Assembly: GCF_024385575.1 (NCBI RefSeq)
Contig: NZ_JANFMV010000001.1
Location: 186,001 to 250,000 of the forward strand
DNA from: Rhizobium sp. NRK18
GTDB lineage: Bacteria > Pseudomonadota > Alphaproteobacteria > Rhizobiales > Rhizobiaceae
Length of the DNA stretch: 64,000 bases
Direction: 5' to 3'
Below, in pieces: positions 36,123 to 46,502 of this stretch (position 1 is the first letter of the stretch; every line of letters starts with the position of its first letter). The translations under genes and the position numbers were made by a program. The notes beneath the pieces are model-generated. The model worked only from the letters and a program-made list of their open reading frames with translations. It was not told the origin of the DNA and did no database searches.

Positions 36123-37133
36123 ATGCGCAGACTGACACTTTCACTCACCATGGCCGTTGCGGCCCTGTCATTTGTTCTGCCGGCATCAGCCGCGGACAAG
36201 GTGCTGACCGTTTACACCTATGAAAGCTTCATCGCCGACTGGGGACCGGGACCGAAGGTGAAGGAAGCCTTCGAGAAAACCTGTGGCTGCACGGTCAACT
36301 TCGTCGGTGTCGAGGACGGTGTGGCGCTGCTGACGCGTCTGAAGCTGGAGGGCGAGGGCACCAAGGCCGACGTCGTGCTGGGACTCGACACGAACCTGAT
36401 CGCCGAGGCGAAATCGACCGGGCTATTCGTGCCCGCCGAGGTCGACACCTCCAAGGTTTCCGTCCCGGGCGGCTTCTCCGACGACGTCTTCGTGCCCTAT
36501 GACTATGGGCATTTCGCCGTCGTCTACGACACCAAGTCGATGGCCGAGCCGCCGAAGAGCATGAAGGAGCTGGTCGAGGGCGATCCGTCGCAGAAGATCG
36601 TCATCGAGGATCCGCGCACGTCGACGCCGGGTCTCGGCCTTTTGCTGTGGGTGAAGTCGATCTATGGCGACAAGGCGCCGGAGGCATGGGCCAAGCTCAA
36701 GGACCGCGTGCTGACGGTGACGCCGGGCTGGTCGGAGGCCTATAGCCTGTTCACCAAGGGCGAGGCGCCGATGGTGCTATCCTACACGACCTCTCCCGCC
36801 TATCACATGATCGCCGAAAACGAGAACCGCTACCAGGCGGCAAGCTTCTCCGAAGGCCATTACATCCAGATCGAGGTGGCGGGTGTGACCAAGACCGCAG
36901 CCGACAAGGACCTCGCCCGCCAGTTCCTGACCTTCATGGTCAGCCCGGCCTTCCAGGATATCATTCCGGAAACCAACTGGATGATGCCGGCCGCCCCGAC
37001 CTCCACGCCGCTTCCGGCTGCGTTCGATACACTCGTTCATCCGGACAAAACCTTCCTGATGGACCCCGACACTGTCGAGAAGAACCGCAAGGCCTGGATC
37101 GACGAGTGGCTGACGGCGATGTCCGTCAACTGA
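36123..37133 (+). CDS. thiB: thiamine ABC transporter substrate-binding protein
   Basis: ThiB is the periplasmic binding protein for thiamine, thiamine phosphate and TPP. The 336-residue protein has a signal peptide (residues 1-23, ending PASA before ADKVL), [43 protein letters not shown] and SYTTSPAYH, all typical of ThiB. The ATG at 36123 follows GGAGGCGCGGG. It is first in the operon thiB-thiP-thiQ behind a TPP riboswitch, with seven bases to thiP. Expression should fall when TPP is abundant. Confidence 0.96.
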   Translation: MRRLTLSLTMAVAALSFVLPASAADKVLTVYTYESFIADWGPGPKVKEAFEKTCGCTVNFVGVEDGVALLTRLKLEGEGTKADVVLGLDTNLIAEAKSTGLFVPAEVDTSKVSVPGGFSDDVFVPYDYGHFAVVYDTKSMAEPPKSMKELVEGDPSQKIVIEDPRTSTPGLGLLLWVKSIYGDKAPEAWAKLKDRVLTVTPGWSEAYSLFTKGEAPMVLSYTTSPAYHMIAENENRYQAASFSEGHYIQIEVAGVTKTAADKDLARQFLTFMVSPAFQDIIPETNWMMPAAPTSTPLPAAFDTLVHPDKTFLMDPDTVEKNRKAWIDEWLTAMSVN

Positions 37134-37140
37134 CGCTTCG

Positions 37141-38769
37141 ATGCAGATTGCCGGCCGGGACAGACGAGGCGCGATTGTCGGCGGGGCCATTGGCCTCGCC
37201 TGCCTCTGCCTGTTCGTCGGCGTGGCGATCGGATCGCTCCTGAGCTATGGCGGATCGGGCCTGTCGATCTCGCCGCTCGGCGATCCGTATATCCGGCGCG
37301 TGCTGGTCTTCACGCTGTGGCAGGCCGGCCTCTCGACGGCTCTCTCCATCCTGTTCGCCATTCCCGTGGCGCGCGCGCTTGCCCGCCAGCGGCGCTTTCC
37401 CGGCCGGGTCTGGGTGCTGCGGCTGATGGCCGTGCCGATGGGGCTGCCCGTGCTGATCGGGGCGCTGGGACTGCTCGGTCTCTGGGGCCGGCAGGGGATG
37501 CTGAACAAGGCTCTCCTCGGCCTTGGCCTCGACAGTCCCGTGAACATCTACGGACTGTCCGGTATCCTGCTCGCCCATGTCTTCTTCAACATGCCGCTTG
37601 CGGTGCGCTATCTGGTGGCCGGTCTCGATCGCGTGCCGAACGAATACTGGCTCCTGTCGGCGCAGCTCGGTATGCGCTCCACCAATATTTTCCGCTTCGT
37701 CGAATGGCCGGTCATGCGCCGGCACCTGCCCGGTGTCGCGGGTCTGATCTTCATGCTCTGCGCCACCTCCTTCACGCTGGTCCTTGTGCTCGGCGGCGGT
37801 CCCGCATCGACAACGGTGGAGGTGGCGATCTATCAGGCGCTGCGTTTCGATTTCGATCCCGGCCGCGCCGTCTCATTGGCCGTCATCCAGATCGTCATTA
37901 CCGCCATTCTCCTGTCGTTGATCGCGTTCCTGCCGGTGCCGGAGGATCACGGAACGACGACCGGTCGAACCGCCCGCCGGCCGGATGCCCGGCCGCTTGC
38001 TGCAAAAGCTGTCGACGGTGCGATCATCGCTGTCGCGACCGCTTTCGTATTGTCGCCGCTGGCCATGGTCGCCGCTGCCGGCATTCGTGCCGATCTCTTA
38101 CGGCTCCTGAGCGAACCCGTCTTTTGGCAGGCAACGGCGACCAGCCTGACGATCGCCTTCTTTTCCGGACTCATCGCAGTGCTCCTCGGTCTGGCATTTG
38201 TGCGCGCGCAGCTGGAGACCGGTGGCGGCGGACCGCTTGCCGCCAGGGCATTCTCCACGGCTATCGGATCTTCCTCGTCGCTGGTCCTCCTCGTGCCGCC
38301 GGTCGTTCTCGGCACCGGCTGGTTCCTCGTGCTGCGGTCGGTGGGCGTCACCACGTCGGCGGCGCCCTATCTCGTGCTCCTCATCAACACGGTGATGGCC
38401 TTGCCGTTCGTGGTGCGCATTCTCCATCCGGCCGTCGAGGTTCACCGCCAGCGCACCCTGCGGCTCAGCACCAGCCTCGGCATGTCCGGCCTGTCGAAAA
38501 TCTGGCTCGTCGACTGGCCGCTCCTGCGCCGGGCGCTTCTGATGGCGCTTTCCTTCGCGATGGCGCTGTCGCTCGGCGATCTCGGCGCGGTGGCGCTGTT
38601 CGGCTCGGATGGCTTCATGACGCTGCCCTGGCTCCTGTTCAGCCGGCTTGGCAGCTATCGTACTGCGGATGCCGATGGGCTGGCGCTGCTGCTCGGCGTC
38701 GTCTGCCTGGCATTGACGATTGCCGGAACTGTCGGCCAGGGTGGTGAAAAGGAGAGACGGGATGGATAG
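37141..38769 (+). CDS. thiP: thiamine ABC transporter permease
   Basis: This 542-residue permease has about 12 membrane helices in two homologous halves, each with an EAA-like loop: [24 protein letters not shown] in the first and [24 protein letters not shown] in the second. These loops contact the ATPase. It follows thiB after seven bases, and its last eight bases overlap the thiQ start (ATGGATAG). Length and fused-half layout match ThiP. The low-complexity region between the halves is short. Confidence 0.95.
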   Translation: MQIAGRDRRGAIVGGAIGLACLCLFVGVAIGSLLSYGGSGLSISPLGDPYIRRVLVFTLWQAGLSTALSILFAIPVARALARQRRFPGRVWVLRLMAVPMGLPVLIGALGLLGLWGRQGMLNKALLGLGLDSPVNIYGLSGILLAHVFFNMPLAVRYLVAGLDRVPNEYWLLSAQLGMRSTNIFRFVEWPVMRRHLPGVAGLIFMLCATSFTLVLVLGGGPASTTVEVAIYQALRFDFDPGRAVSLAVIQIVITAILLSLIAFLPVPEDHGTTTGRTARRPDARPLAAKAVDGAIIAVATAFVLSPLAMVAAAGIRADLLRLLSEPVFWQATATSLTIAFFSGLIAVLLGLAFVRAQLETGGGGPLAARAFSTAIGSSSSLVLLVPPVVLGTGWFLVLRSVGVTTSAAPYLVLLINTVMALPFVVRILHPAVEVHRQRTLRLSTSLGMSGLSKIWLVDWPLLRRALLMALSFAMALSLGDLGAVALFGSDGFMTLPWLLFSRLGSYRTADADGLALLLGVVCLALTIAGTVGQGGEKERRDG

Positions 38770-39436
38770 GCCGGACGGCAACGATATCCGCCTCGAGGAC
38801 GTGCGGCTCAGGCTTGGAGAGCGTGACTTCCTGTTCGACGGCGTGTTTCCCGCCGGCAGGATCACGGCGGTCACCGGCGCCTCGGGTGCCGGCAAATCGA
38901 CCCTGTTCAACCTGATCTCCGGTTTCGAGACACCGCAGGCGGGCCGCATCTGGCTCGGTGGTCGCGATGTCACCGATCTGGCGCCGGCCGAGCGACCGGT
39001 CTCGCTGATCTTCCAGGACAACAACCTGTTCGCCCACCTCGATCTCTTCACCAATGTCGGTCTCGGCATCAGCCCGTCGATGCGGCTGACGGCGGCCGAC
39101 AGGGCGCGGGTCGGCGATGCCCTTGCGCGGGTGGGGCTTTCCGGCTTCGAGAAAAGACGGCCGGGGTCGCTGTCGGGCGGGGAACGCCAGCGTGTGGCAT
39201 TTGCCCGGGCGCTGGTGCGTGACAGACCCTATCTGCTGCTCGATGAACCCTTTGCCGCGCTCGATCCGGACCTGCGTCGCGCCATGGCAGACCTTCTGAA
39301 GGACCTCCAGGCGGAAACCGGCAAGACCGTGCTGATGATCAGTCATGATCGTGCGGAGGTGGAACTGATCGCACACGCAATCGTTCCTATTGTTGATGGC
39401 CGGTTGGGTCGCATGAAATCCGCCGTACCGGTATAA
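38762..39436 (+). CDS. thiQ: thiamine ABC transporter ATP-binding protein
   Basis: This 224-residue ATPase has Walker [10 protein letters not shown], the Q-loop QDNNLFAHL, signature [15 protein letters not shown] and Walker [12 protein letters not shown]. It completes the thiBPQ importer. The ATG at 38762 overlaps the end of thiP and follows AAAGGAGAG, so translation is coupled. Length and the short C-terminus match ThiQ, which lacks the regulatory domain found in some ABC importers. Confidence 0.95.
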   Translation: MDRPDGNDIRLEDVRLRLGERDFLFDGVFPAGRITAVTGASGAGKSTLFNLISGFETPQAGRIWLGGRDVTDLAPAERPVSLIFQDNNLFAHLDLFTNVGLGISPSMRLTAADRARVGDALARVGLSGFEKRRPGSLSGGERQRVAFARALVRDRPYLLLDEPFAALDPDLRRAMADLLKDLQAETGKTVLMISHDRAEVELIAHAIVPIVDGRLGRMKSAVPV

Positions 39437-39689
39437 TTGCGGCTGAAACCTGCGCTGCCACAATTTGGACGCCACCCGATGGCAAGCCCTTCCGATCCCT
39501 GACGCTTGCAGCTTTGCAACGGTTGAGCGGAATGATTGCGATCCCCTAGGCAAATCGCCGGGAAATCGGATAGAGGGAGGGCGATCGGACCTGTAAAGGC
39601 TGACGGGTTTTGAGATATTCGCCAAGGCGTGGTCGCGCGGCGTGAACAGGGAGACTGCGGAACTGCTTACGAGGGAACGTCAGCCGAGG

Positions 39690-41198
39690 TTGAAAACCTT
39701 CGCTGCTCGGGCGATGGAACCTGCGCTTGCGAAGAGCAAGCGTGCGGGCCTGTTGTCCGTGCTCGTGGCGACGCTTGCCCTGTCGGGCTGCCAGTCGCTT
39801 CTCGACCAGACCTACGAAGCCAACGTCTCCCCGTCTTCCAGCCCGCAGATCGTCGAGGAAGTCCAGAAGGATGACCCGCGTGCACAGATGGGCGCGCGCG
39901 AACATCCCCGCATCGTCGCGAGCTACGGCGGCGAATACAAGGACGAGAAGACCGAACGGCTGGTCGCCCGCATCGCCGGATCGCTGACCGCCGTTTCCGA
40001 GAACCCGCAGCAGTCTTACCGGATCACCATTCTGGATTCGCCGGCGATCAACGCCTTTGCGCTGCCTGGCGGGTATCTTTATGTCACCCGCGGCCTGCTG
40101 GCGCTTGCCGACGATGCGTCGGAGGTGGCCGCGGTGCTCGCCCATGAAATGGCGCATGTGACCGCCAATCACGGCATCGAGCGGCAGAAGCGCGAAGAGG
40201 CCGAGGTGATCGCCAGCAAGGTCGTCGCCGAGGTGCTCTCCAGCGATCTCGCCGGCAAGCAGGCGCTTGCCCGCGGCAAGCTGCGTCTCGCCGCCTTCTC
40301 GCGAAACCAGGAGCTGCAGGCCGACCTCATCGGCGTTCGCACGCTCGGCGAAGCCGGATACGATCCCTATGCCGCCGCCCGCTTCCTCAATGCGATGGAA
40401 GCCTATGCCCGCTTCCAGTCGAGCGATCCGGATTCCGATCCGAGCCTCGACTTCCTGTCGAGCCATCCGAGCGCCCCGCAGCGCATCGAGCTCGCGCGCC
40501 GCCATGCCCGCGCCTTCGGCCCGGAGGGCAGCGTCGGCGATGTCGGCCAAGGCTATTATCTCGACGGTATCGACGGACTGCTGTTCGGCGACAGCCCGCA
40601 GGAGGGATATGTCCGCGGCCAGACCTTCATGCATGGAAAGCTCGGCATCCGCTTCACCGTGCCGGAAGGTTTCCATATCGACAACAAGGTCGAGGCGGTG
40701 CTGTCCACCGGCCCCGGCGATGTGGCAATCCGCTTCGACGGCGTGACGGACAACCGCCGCCAGAGCCTGTCGAACTACATTTCCAGCGGCTGGGTCGCTG
40801 GTCTCGACCCCGCCAGCATCACGACGCTGAGGATCAACGGTCTGGAAGCGGCCAACGCCAAGGCATCCGCCGACAAGTGGGACTTCGACGTTACCGTCAT
40901 CCGCGACGGCAAGCAGATCTATCGCATCCTGACTGCCGTGCCGAAGGGCGACACCCGGCTGCAGCAGGTTGCCGACACGGTGCGGTCGAGCTTCCGCCGC
41001 ATGACGCCTGCGGAAGTCGACAGCCTGAAGCCGCTGCGCATCCGCGTCGTGACCGTCGCACCGGGCGATACGATCGGCAGTCTCGCTGCCCGCATGATGG
41101 GTACCGAGCGCAAGCTCGAACTCTTCAAGCTGATCAACGGCTTCCCGTCCGGCAAGGTCCTGTCTCCGGGCGAACGCGTAAAGATCGTCTCCGAATAA
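39690..41198 (+). CDS. M48-family metalloprotease lipoprotein with C-terminal LysM-like segment
   Basis: This protein of about 500 residues has the zinc-protease motif HEMAH (in VLAHEMAHVTANH), the downstream third zinc ligand in NQELQADLIG, and SFLSSHPSAPQRIE-type sequences of periplasmic M48 proteases such as BepA/LoiP. A lipoprotein signal lies near the N-terminus (LLSVLVATLALSGC), so it is lipid-anchored in the periplasm. Near the C-terminus VAPGDTIGSLAARMMG ... LSPGERVKIV looks like one LysM-type unit. The start is uncertain: I used the TTG at 39690; ATG 39714 and GTG 39642 are alternatives. It stands alone between thiQ and lspL. BepA-like quality control of outer membrane proteins is an inference. 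Confidence 0.87.
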   Translation: MKTFAARAMEPALAKSKRAGLLSVLVATLALSGCQSLLDQTYEANVSPSSSPQIVEEVQKDDPRAQMGAREHPRIVASYGGEYKDEKTERLVARIAGSLTAVSENPQQSYRITILDSPAINAFALPGGYLYVTRGLLALADDASEVAAVLAHEMAHVTANHGIERQKREEAEVIASKVVAEVLSSDLAGKQALARGKLRLAAFSRNQELQADLIGVRTLGEAGYDPYAAARFLNAMEAYARFQSSDPDSDPSLDFLSSHPSAPQRIELARRHARAFGPEGSVGDVGQGYYLDGIDGLLFGDSPQEGYVRGQTFMHGKLGIRFTVPEGFHIDNKVEAVLSTGPGDVAIRFDGVTDNRRQSLSNYISSGWVAGLDPASITTLRINGLEAANAKASADKWDFDVTVIRDGKQIYRILTAVPKGDTRLQQVADTVRSSFRRMTPAEVDSLKPLRIRVVTVAPGDTIGSLAARMMGTERKLELFKLINGFPSGKVLSPGERVKIVSE

Positions 41199-41324
41199 TC
41201 CCGCCTCCTTCTGCGCGACATCGCGCCGCCGTCCGTGCGTGCGGGTTTTCATCCGTGCCGCAATGCGCTAGACCGCGCTCACGCCCTGCAGCACAGGGGC
41301 TTTCGAGCGAACGAGGAATCGGGC

Positions 41325-42341
41325 ATGCGTTATTTCATCACCGGTACGGCCGGGTTCATCGGCTTTCATCTCGCGCGGCGCCTGCTGGAGGACGGCCACG
41401 AGGTGTTCGGCATCGACGGGATGACGCAGTACTACAATCTCAAGCTCAAGGAAGCGCGCAACGCCGCGCTTGCCCAGTTCCCCTCCTTCACCGGTCGGAT
41501 TGGCATGCTCGAGGACAACGGCTTCCTGCGCGAAGCGGTGATGGCGGCCAAGCCGGATGTGATGATCCATCTCGCCGCCCAGGCCGGGGTGCGCTACAGC
41601 CTCGAAAATCCGAAGGCCTATCTCGATTCCAACCTGGTCGGCACCTGGAACATTCTGGAGCTCGCCAAGGAGCTGCAGATCGGCCATCTGATGCTGGCGT
41701 CGACCTCTTCCGTCTACGGCGCCAATCCGGAGGTGCCCTTCCGCGAGAGCGACAAGACGGACGAGCCCCTGACCTTCTATGCCGCCACCAAGAAGGCGAC
41801 GGAGCTGATGGCGCACAGCTACGCCCATCTCTACAAGTTCCCGATCACGGCATTCCGTTTCTTCACGGTCTACGGCCCCTGGGGGCGGCCCGACATGGCG
41901 CTCTTCAAGTTTGCCAAGGCGATGCTCGACGGCCAGCCGATCGAGATTTACGGCGAAGGCAAGATGAGCCGCGACTTCACCTATATCGAAGATCTGGTCG
42001 AGGCGATCGTGCGGCTTTCCGCCGTGGCGCCGGCCGAGGCGAACCGCGTTACCAAGCCGGGCGTGAGCGATACGCTGTCGCATCAGGCACCGTTCCGGGT
42101 CGTCAATCTCGGCGGCGGCCAGCCGGTCGGGCTGATGGAATTCGTGGAAACGATCGAGAAGGCGATGGGACAGCCGGCGATCCGCAAGATGCTGCCAATG
42201 CAGAAGGGCGACGTGCCGCGGACGTTCGCCGCGCCCGATCTTCTGCAGGCGCTGACGGGTTACACGCCGTCGACCACGGTCGAAGAGGGCGTGAAGGCCT
42301 TCGTGGAGTGGTATCTCGATCAGGGCCGGGCGCTGGAATAG
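41325..42341 (+). CDS. lspL: NAD-dependent epimerase, UDP-glucuronate 4-epimerase type (LspL)
   Basis: This 338-residue extended short-chain dehydrogenase has the NAD motif GTAGFIG (residues 7-13), STSSVYG with the catalytic serine/threonine, and YAATKKA with the tyrosine and lysine. [10 protein letters not shown] early on and [12 protein letters not shown] later are typical of UDP-glucuronate 4-epimerases (LspL), which provide UDP-galacturonate for lipopolysaccharide in rhizobia. The ATG at 41325 starts the conserved MRYFITG. A bidirectional terminator separates it from the convergent doxX-like gene. No LPS gene cluster is adjacent. Confidence 0.9.
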   Translation: MRYFITGTAGFIGFHLARRLLEDGHEVFGIDGMTQYYNLKLKEARNAALAQFPSFTGRIGMLEDNGFLREAVMAAKPDVMIHLAAQAGVRYSLENPKAYLDSNLVGTWNILELAKELQIGHLMLASTSSVYGANPEVPFRESDKTDEPLTFYAATKKATELMAHSYAHLYKFPITAFRFFTVYGPWGRPDMALFKFAKAMLDGQPIEIYGEGKMSRDFTYIEDLVEAIVRLSAVAPAEANRVTKPGVSDTLSHQAPFRVVNLGGGQPVGLMEFVETIEKAMGQPAIRKMLPMQKGDVPRTFAAPDLLQALTGYTPSTTVEEGVKAFVEWYLDQGRALE

Positions 42342-42368
42342 AAAGCGGTTCTAGCCTTCCAAAACGGA

Positions 42369-42404
42369 GAACGCCGTAGCCAAAACCTGGCTGCGGCGTT
42401 TCCT
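42369..42404. terminator. terminator between lspL and the DoxX gene
   Basis: Twelve-base arms AACGCCGTAGCC and GGCTGCGGCGTT (one mismatch) with a seven-base loop lie between the convergent ends. TTTCC and TTTT follow on the plus strand. Confidence 0.75.
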
Positions 42405-42410
42405 TTTGCA

Positions 42411-42821
42411 TCAACTGCGATTGAAGAGCTTGCGGTCGAGGCTCAGAGAACCGCCGCCTGCAAAGACGAAATAGAGGAAGATGAAGCAGAACAGGATGGC
42501 CGCATCGCCGCCATTGTTGGCGGGGAAGAAGCTGTTTGGAAAATGGGCCATGAAATAGGCGACCGCCATCATGCCGGAGAGGATGAAGGCGGAGAAGCGG
42601 GTGAAAAGGCCGAGAATGATGGCGGCACCGAACACCAGTTCCAGCGTGCCGGCAAAGCCGAAAAAGGAGAAAAGCTCCACGGCGCCGCGTTCCGATGCCG
42701 GGAAATTGAAAAGCTTTTGCGTGCCGTGCTCCATGAAGGTCAGGCCCGTGACGATCCTCAGGATCGACAGGACGAGGGGCGACCTTGCGGTGAGTGCGGC
42801 GGAAAAATTCGAACTGCTCAT
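42411..42821 (-). CDS. DoxX family membrane protein
   Basis: This 136-residue protein has four predicted membrane segments and the DoxX-type stretch ILRIVTGLTFMEHGTQKLFNF, followed by FGFAGTLELVFGAAIILGLFTR. Members of the DoxX family are small inner-membrane proteins linked to sulphur or oxidative metabolism. Which redox partner this one uses is unknown. The ATG at 42821 gives a normal family length; the same frame continues open upstream as antisense of gcdH and is not part of the gene. It ends near the terminator shared with lspL. Confidence 0.85.
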   Translation of the reverse strand: MSSSNFSAALTARSPLVLSILRIVTGLTFMEHGTQKLFNFPASERGAVELFSFFGFAGTLELVFGAAIILGLFTRFSAFILSGMMAVAYFMAHFPNSFFPANNGGDAAILFCFIFLYFVFAGGGSLSLDRKLFNRS

Positions 42822-43094
42822 GAAATCCTCATCAATGTGACTGTGGCTTAGTTGGACGAAACCGTGTCCTGCGGCGGTCGATAGCAGAAAATATGAGCAG
42901 AAATATCGTGTTTTTGGTCGCCTCACGCCAATGTGAAACTTCGCGATCACGGTTGGCTCGGCGATCTCCAGCCTATGCATGGCATGCATCATCCAACGAC
43001 AAATCAGCGTTGTTGCTTCGCCGCTCCGATGGCTATGTACATCATCATCCGAGCCGCTAAGCTGATGATCGCAATTATTGGAAGGACAATGCCG

Positions 43095-44303
43095 ATGGCC
43101 ACCCATTCCGCCCATTCTCACAAAGGTGAATCGTTTGCCTGGGAGGATCCTTTTCTCCTCGACGACCAGCTGACGGACGAGGAGCGGATGATCCGCGATG
43201 CCGCCGCCGGCTTTGCCGCTGACAGGCTTCTGCCGCGTGTCGAGGACGCCTATCTCAACGAGACGACAGATCCGGAGATCTTTCGCGAAATGGGCGAAGC
43301 CGGCCTGCTCGGCGTCACCGTTCCGGATGAATATGGCGGGGCGGGCGCCTCCTACGTGTCTTATGGCCTGGTGGCGCGCGAGGTCGAGCGGATCGATAGC
43401 GGTTATCGCTCGATGATGAGCGTGCAGTCCTCGCTGGTCATGTATCCGATATATGCCTACGGCTCGGAAGAACAGCGCAAGAGGTACCTGCCGAAGCTCG
43501 CGTCCGGCGAGTTCATCGGCTGCTTCGGCCTGACCGAACCCAACGCCGGCTCCGATCCGGGCGGCATGAAGACCCGCGCCATCAAGACCGACGGCGGCTA
43601 CCGCCTGATCGGCTCGAAGATGTGGATTTCCAATGCCCCGATCGCCGACGTCTTCGTCGTCTGGGCGAAGTCGGAAGCGCATGGCGGCAAGATCCGCGGC
43701 TTCGTGCTGGAAAAGGGCATGAAGGGTCTTTCGGCCCCGAAGATCGGCGGCAAGCTGTCGCTGCGCGCCTCGATCACCGGCGAGATCGTGCTCGACAATG
43801 TCGAGGTGGGCGAGGAGGCGATGCTGCCGAATATCGAAGGTCTGGGTGGCCCGTTCGGCTGCCTCAACCGGGCCCGCTATGGCATTTCCTGGGGCGTCAT
43901 GGGCGCTGCCGAGGATTGCTGGCTGCGCGCCCGCCAGTACGGCCTCGACCGGCACCAGTTCGGCAAGCCGCTGGCCGGCACGCAGCTCTTCCAGAAGAAG
44001 CTCGCCGACATGCAGACGGAAATCGCGCTCGGTCTTCAGGGATCGCTGCGGGTCGGGCGGCTGATGGACGAGGGCCGCTTCGCGCCGGAGATGATCTCGA
44101 TCGTCAAGCGCAACAATTGCGGCAAGGCGCTCGATATCGCCCGCCAGGCCCGCGACATGCATGGCGGCAACGGCATCCAGATCGAGTACCACGTCATGCG
44201 CCACGCGCAGAACCTGGAGACGGTCAACACCTATGAGGGTACGCACGACGTTCATGCGCTGATCCTCGGCCGCGCCCAGACCGGCATCCAGGCATTCTTC
44301 TGA
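43095..44303 (+). CDS. gcdH: glutaryl-CoA dehydrogenase
   Basis: GcdH oxidises and decarboxylates glutaryl-CoA to crotonyl-CoA in lysine and tryptophan breakdown. The 402-residue acyl-CoA dehydrogenase has [19 protein letters not shown] (the flavin-binding stretch), [11 protein letters not shown], and the catalytic glutamate Glu381 in [16 protein letters not shown]. That C-terminal string is characteristic of glutaryl-CoA dehydrogenases including the human one. The ATG at 43095 is favoured by GGAAGG at nine bases spacing over an ATG six bases upstream. Its stop overlaps by one base (TGATG) the start of a class III CoA-transferase, so the two are coupled. Confidence 0.94.
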   Translation: MATHSAHSHKGESFAWEDPFLLDDQLTDEERMIRDAAAGFAADRLLPRVEDAYLNETTDPEIFREMGEAGLLGVTVPDEYGGAGASYVSYGLVAREVERIDSGYRSMMSVQSSLVMYPIYAYGSEEQRKRYLPKLASGEFIGCFGLTEPNAGSDPGGMKTRAIKTDGGYRLIGSKMWISNAPIADVFVVWAKSEAHGGKIRGFVLEKGMKGLSAPKIGGKLSLRASITGEIVLDNVEVGEEAMLPNIEGLGGPFGCLNRARYGISWGVMGAAEDCWLRARQYGLDRHQFGKPLAGTQLFQKKLADMQTEIALGLQGSLRVGRLMDEGRFAPEMISIVKRNNCGKALDIARQARDMHGGNGIQIEYHVMRHAQNLETVNTYEGTHDVHALILGRAQTGIQAFF

Positions 44304-45472
44304 TGACGGAGACGCGTGCAGCGCCGCTTGCGGGCCTTAAGGTCGTCGAGCTTGCCCGCATTCTGGCCGGTCCCTGGACGGGCCAGACGCTCGCCGACCT
44401 CGGTGCCGAGGTCATTAAGGTGGAAAGCCCCGAGGGCGACGACACCCGCACCTGGGGGCCGCCCTTCATCGAACGGCCGGACGGCAAGGGCGGCACGGAA
44501 AAGGTCGCCGCCTATTTCCATGCCGCCAATCGCGGCAAGTCCTCCGTCACCTGCGATTTCGCCAATCCGGACGATCTCGCCCGGGTCAAGGCGCTGATCG
44601 CCGATGCCGACGTGCTGATTGAGAATTTCAAGGTCGGCGGCTTGAAGAAGTTCGGGCTGGACTACGAGGCCGTGTCGAAGCTCAATCCGCGTCTCGTCTA
44701 TGCCTCCGTCACCGGCTTCGGCCAGGACGGGCCACGCGCCGCGACGGCCGGCTACGATTTCCTCATCCAGGGCATGTGCGGAATCATGGACCTGACCGGC
44801 GAGCCCTCCGGCGAGCCGCAGAAGGTGGGCGTCGCCTGGATCGACATCTTCACCGGGCTTTACGGCGTGATCGGCATTCAGGCGGCCCTGGCCGAGCGCG
44901 AGCGCTCCGGCCTCGGGCAGCACGTCGACCTGTCGTTGCTCGACGTCGGTGTGGCCGTTCTCGCCAATCAGGCGATGAACTTCCTTGCCGCCGGCAAGAT
45001 ACCGCACCGCATGGGCAACGCGCATCCCAACATCGTGCCATATCAGGTGTTCCCGACCTCGGACGGCCATCTGATCATCGCCTGCGGCAATGACCGGCAG
45101 TTTGCCGCGCTGTGCAAGATGCTGGGGCTCGACGGCCTCGCCGCCGACCCCGCCTATGCGACCAATCCGGCGCGCGTGGAAAACCGTGTGGCGCTTGCCG
45201 CCATGATCTCGGAAAAGACGTCGGCCCGCACCAAGGAGGATCTGATCGCTGCGCTGGAGGCGTCCGGCGTACCCGGCGGGCCGATCAACACGGTCGCCGA
45301 AGCGCTTGGCGACAAGCAGATCGCCGCCCGCGGCCTGAAGATCGAATCCGAAGGCCTGCCGGGCCTCAGGACGCCCATCCAGCTCTCACGCAGCCCGATG
45401 GCGCTCGACAAGGCCGCTCCGGCCCTCGGTGCGGGAGAATGGGGGTTTGCTTCGGACAAGGACAAACGCTGA
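44303..45472 (+). CDS. class III (CaiB/BaiF) CoA-transferase, probable succinyl-CoA:glutarate CoA-transferase
   Basis: This 389-residue CaiB/BaiF-family protein has GLKVVELARILAGPWTGQTLADLGAEVIKVE at the N-terminus, ADVLIENFKVGGLKKFGLDYE, the segment with the family catalytic aspartate (GYDFLIQGMCGIMDLTG) and QHVDLSLLD. It overlaps gcdH by one base. By that linkage its likely role is to make glutaryl-CoA from glutarate with succinyl-CoA as donor (the SUGCT role), giving the substrate for GcdH. The specificity cannot be proved from motifs alone. There is no regulator beside the pair. Confidence 0.85.
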   Translation: MTETRAAPLAGLKVVELARILAGPWTGQTLADLGAEVIKVESPEGDDTRTWGPPFIERPDGKGGTEKVAAYFHAANRGKSSVTCDFANPDDLARVKALIADADVLIENFKVGGLKKFGLDYEAVSKLNPRLVYASVTGFGQDGPRAATAGYDFLIQGMCGIMDLTGEPSGEPQKVGVAWIDIFTGLYGVIGIQAALAERERSGLGQHVDLSLLDVGVAVLANQAMNFLAAGKIPHRMGNAHPNIVPYQVFPTSDGHLIIACGNDRQFAALCKMLGLDGLAADPAYATNPARVENRVALAAMISEKTSARTKEDLIAALEASGVPGGPINTVAEALGDKQIAARGLKIESEGLPGLRTPIQLSRSPMALDKAAPALGAGEWGFASDKDKR

Positions 45473-45611
45473 GAAATTGAATTGGAGCGCGGCCGTCAGA
45501 GGGCCGCGCAAAATCTGTGCGTCGGCATGCGACGTATGGATAAGGCGTGCCAAAACGACGATATATGCGCGCTAACGCACTCGTCTATCAGTCTCGATTT
45601 TTTGGAGAAAC

Positions 45612-45686
45612 TGGAGCGGGCGAAGGGATTCGAACCCTCGACCCCAACCTTGGCAAGGTTGTGCTCTACCCCTGAGCTACACCCGC
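45612..45686 (-). tRNA. tRNA-Gly(GCC), CCA encoded
   Basis: Read on the minus strand the sequence folds as a full cloverleaf: acceptor GCGGGTG / CGCCCGC (one G-T pair), D arm TAGCTCAGGGGTAGAGC, anticodon loop CTTGCCAA (GCC), and T arm GAGGGTTCGAATCCCTT. The discriminator is T and CCA is encoded. It reads GGC and GGT codons. No integrase or attachment duplication lies beside it. Confidence 0.98.
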
Positions 45687-45934
45687 TCATCGTTCGCAGC
45701 CGGGGTAAGTCGTTGGCTGCGAGGTGTGTCGCTTGCGGCGACGGGCGCTATATGGCTCAACCAATTTCCAAATGCAACAGGGAAAAGACAAATTGGCGAA
45801 GAAATTTTCTGCGGTCGGCGTGAGCCGTTGAGCGGCAGGGGTTTTGGGGTTTGCCGCAAAGTGCGATTGCCAAATACCGGCGGGGCTCGTATCAGAGAAC
45901 GACGAGCCGGAAGACCGGCGCGAACCAAGAGCGA

Positions 45935-46456
45935 ATGAACGAACGCATGCCGAAAACAGCCAACGACCTTTTCCGCTTCCTCGACGATCTGGGGATAAAA
46001 CATTCGACCAAGACGCACGAGCCGGTGTTCACCGTGTCCGAGTCCGTCTCGCTGCGCGACGAGATCCCCGGCGGCCACACCAAGAACCTGTTCGTCAAGG
46101 ACAAGAAGGATCAGTATTTCCTTCTGACGGTAGAAGAGAATGCAGTTGTCGACCTGAAGGCCGTGCACAAGGTGATCGGCGCCTCGAGCCGCGTGTCGTT
46201 CGGCAAGCCGGAAAAGCTGATGGAATATCTCGGCGTGGTGCCGGGTTCGGTCACGGCCTTTGGTGCGATCAACGACGAGGGCAAGAATGTCACCTTCATT
46301 CTCGATGAAGAGTTGATGGAGCATGATATCATCAACTGCCATCCGCTTTCGAACGATGCCACGACGTCGATAGGGCGCGATGACCTCATGGCCTTCATGC
46401 GGGCGACGGGACACGAGCCGCTCGTCTTGAAAGTGACCGGCGAGATCAACATCTAA
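45935..46456 (+). CDS. prolyl-tRNA editing protein (YbaK/ProX family)
   Basis: This 173-residue free-standing editing domain has the INS/YbaK-type sequence: THEPVFTVSES, GGHTKNLFVKDKKDQYFLL (K in the tRNA-acceptor pocket), GASSRVSFGKPEKLMEYLGV and VTFILDEELME. Such proteins hydrolyse mischarged tRNA-Pro (ProX removes Ala-tRNA-Pro) or related tRNAs. The start ATG at 45935 follows AAGAG; ATG 45947 is possible. It lies after the tRNA-Gly gene but on the opposite strand; the two are unrelated in function. It is followed by the thioredoxin-TPR gene with a 46-base gap. Confidence 0.88.
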   Translation: MNERMPKTANDLFRFLDDLGIKHSTKTHEPVFTVSESVSLRDEIPGGHTKNLFVKDKKDQYFLLTVEENAVVDLKAVHKVIGASSRVSFGKPEKLMEYLGVVPGSVTAFGAINDEGKNVTFILDEELMEHDIINCHPLSNDATTSIGRDDLMAFMRATGHEPLVLKVTGEINI

Positions 46457-46502
46457 AGGCCAAGTTTAAAGCGGCCCAGATGGGTCGGTACGGGAGATTC
46501 CA

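Noticed and set aside
42822..44255. Long open frame antisense to gcdH, continuous with the DoxX gene
   Set aside because: It is a high-GC antisense frame opposite a well-supported gcdH. Its translation has no domain similarity and DoxX family length fits a start at 42821.
45600..45934. tRNA-Gly as an integration site for a mobile island
   Set aside because: There is no integrase, no direct repeat of the tRNA 3' end, and flanking genes are conserved housekeeping types with the same base composition.
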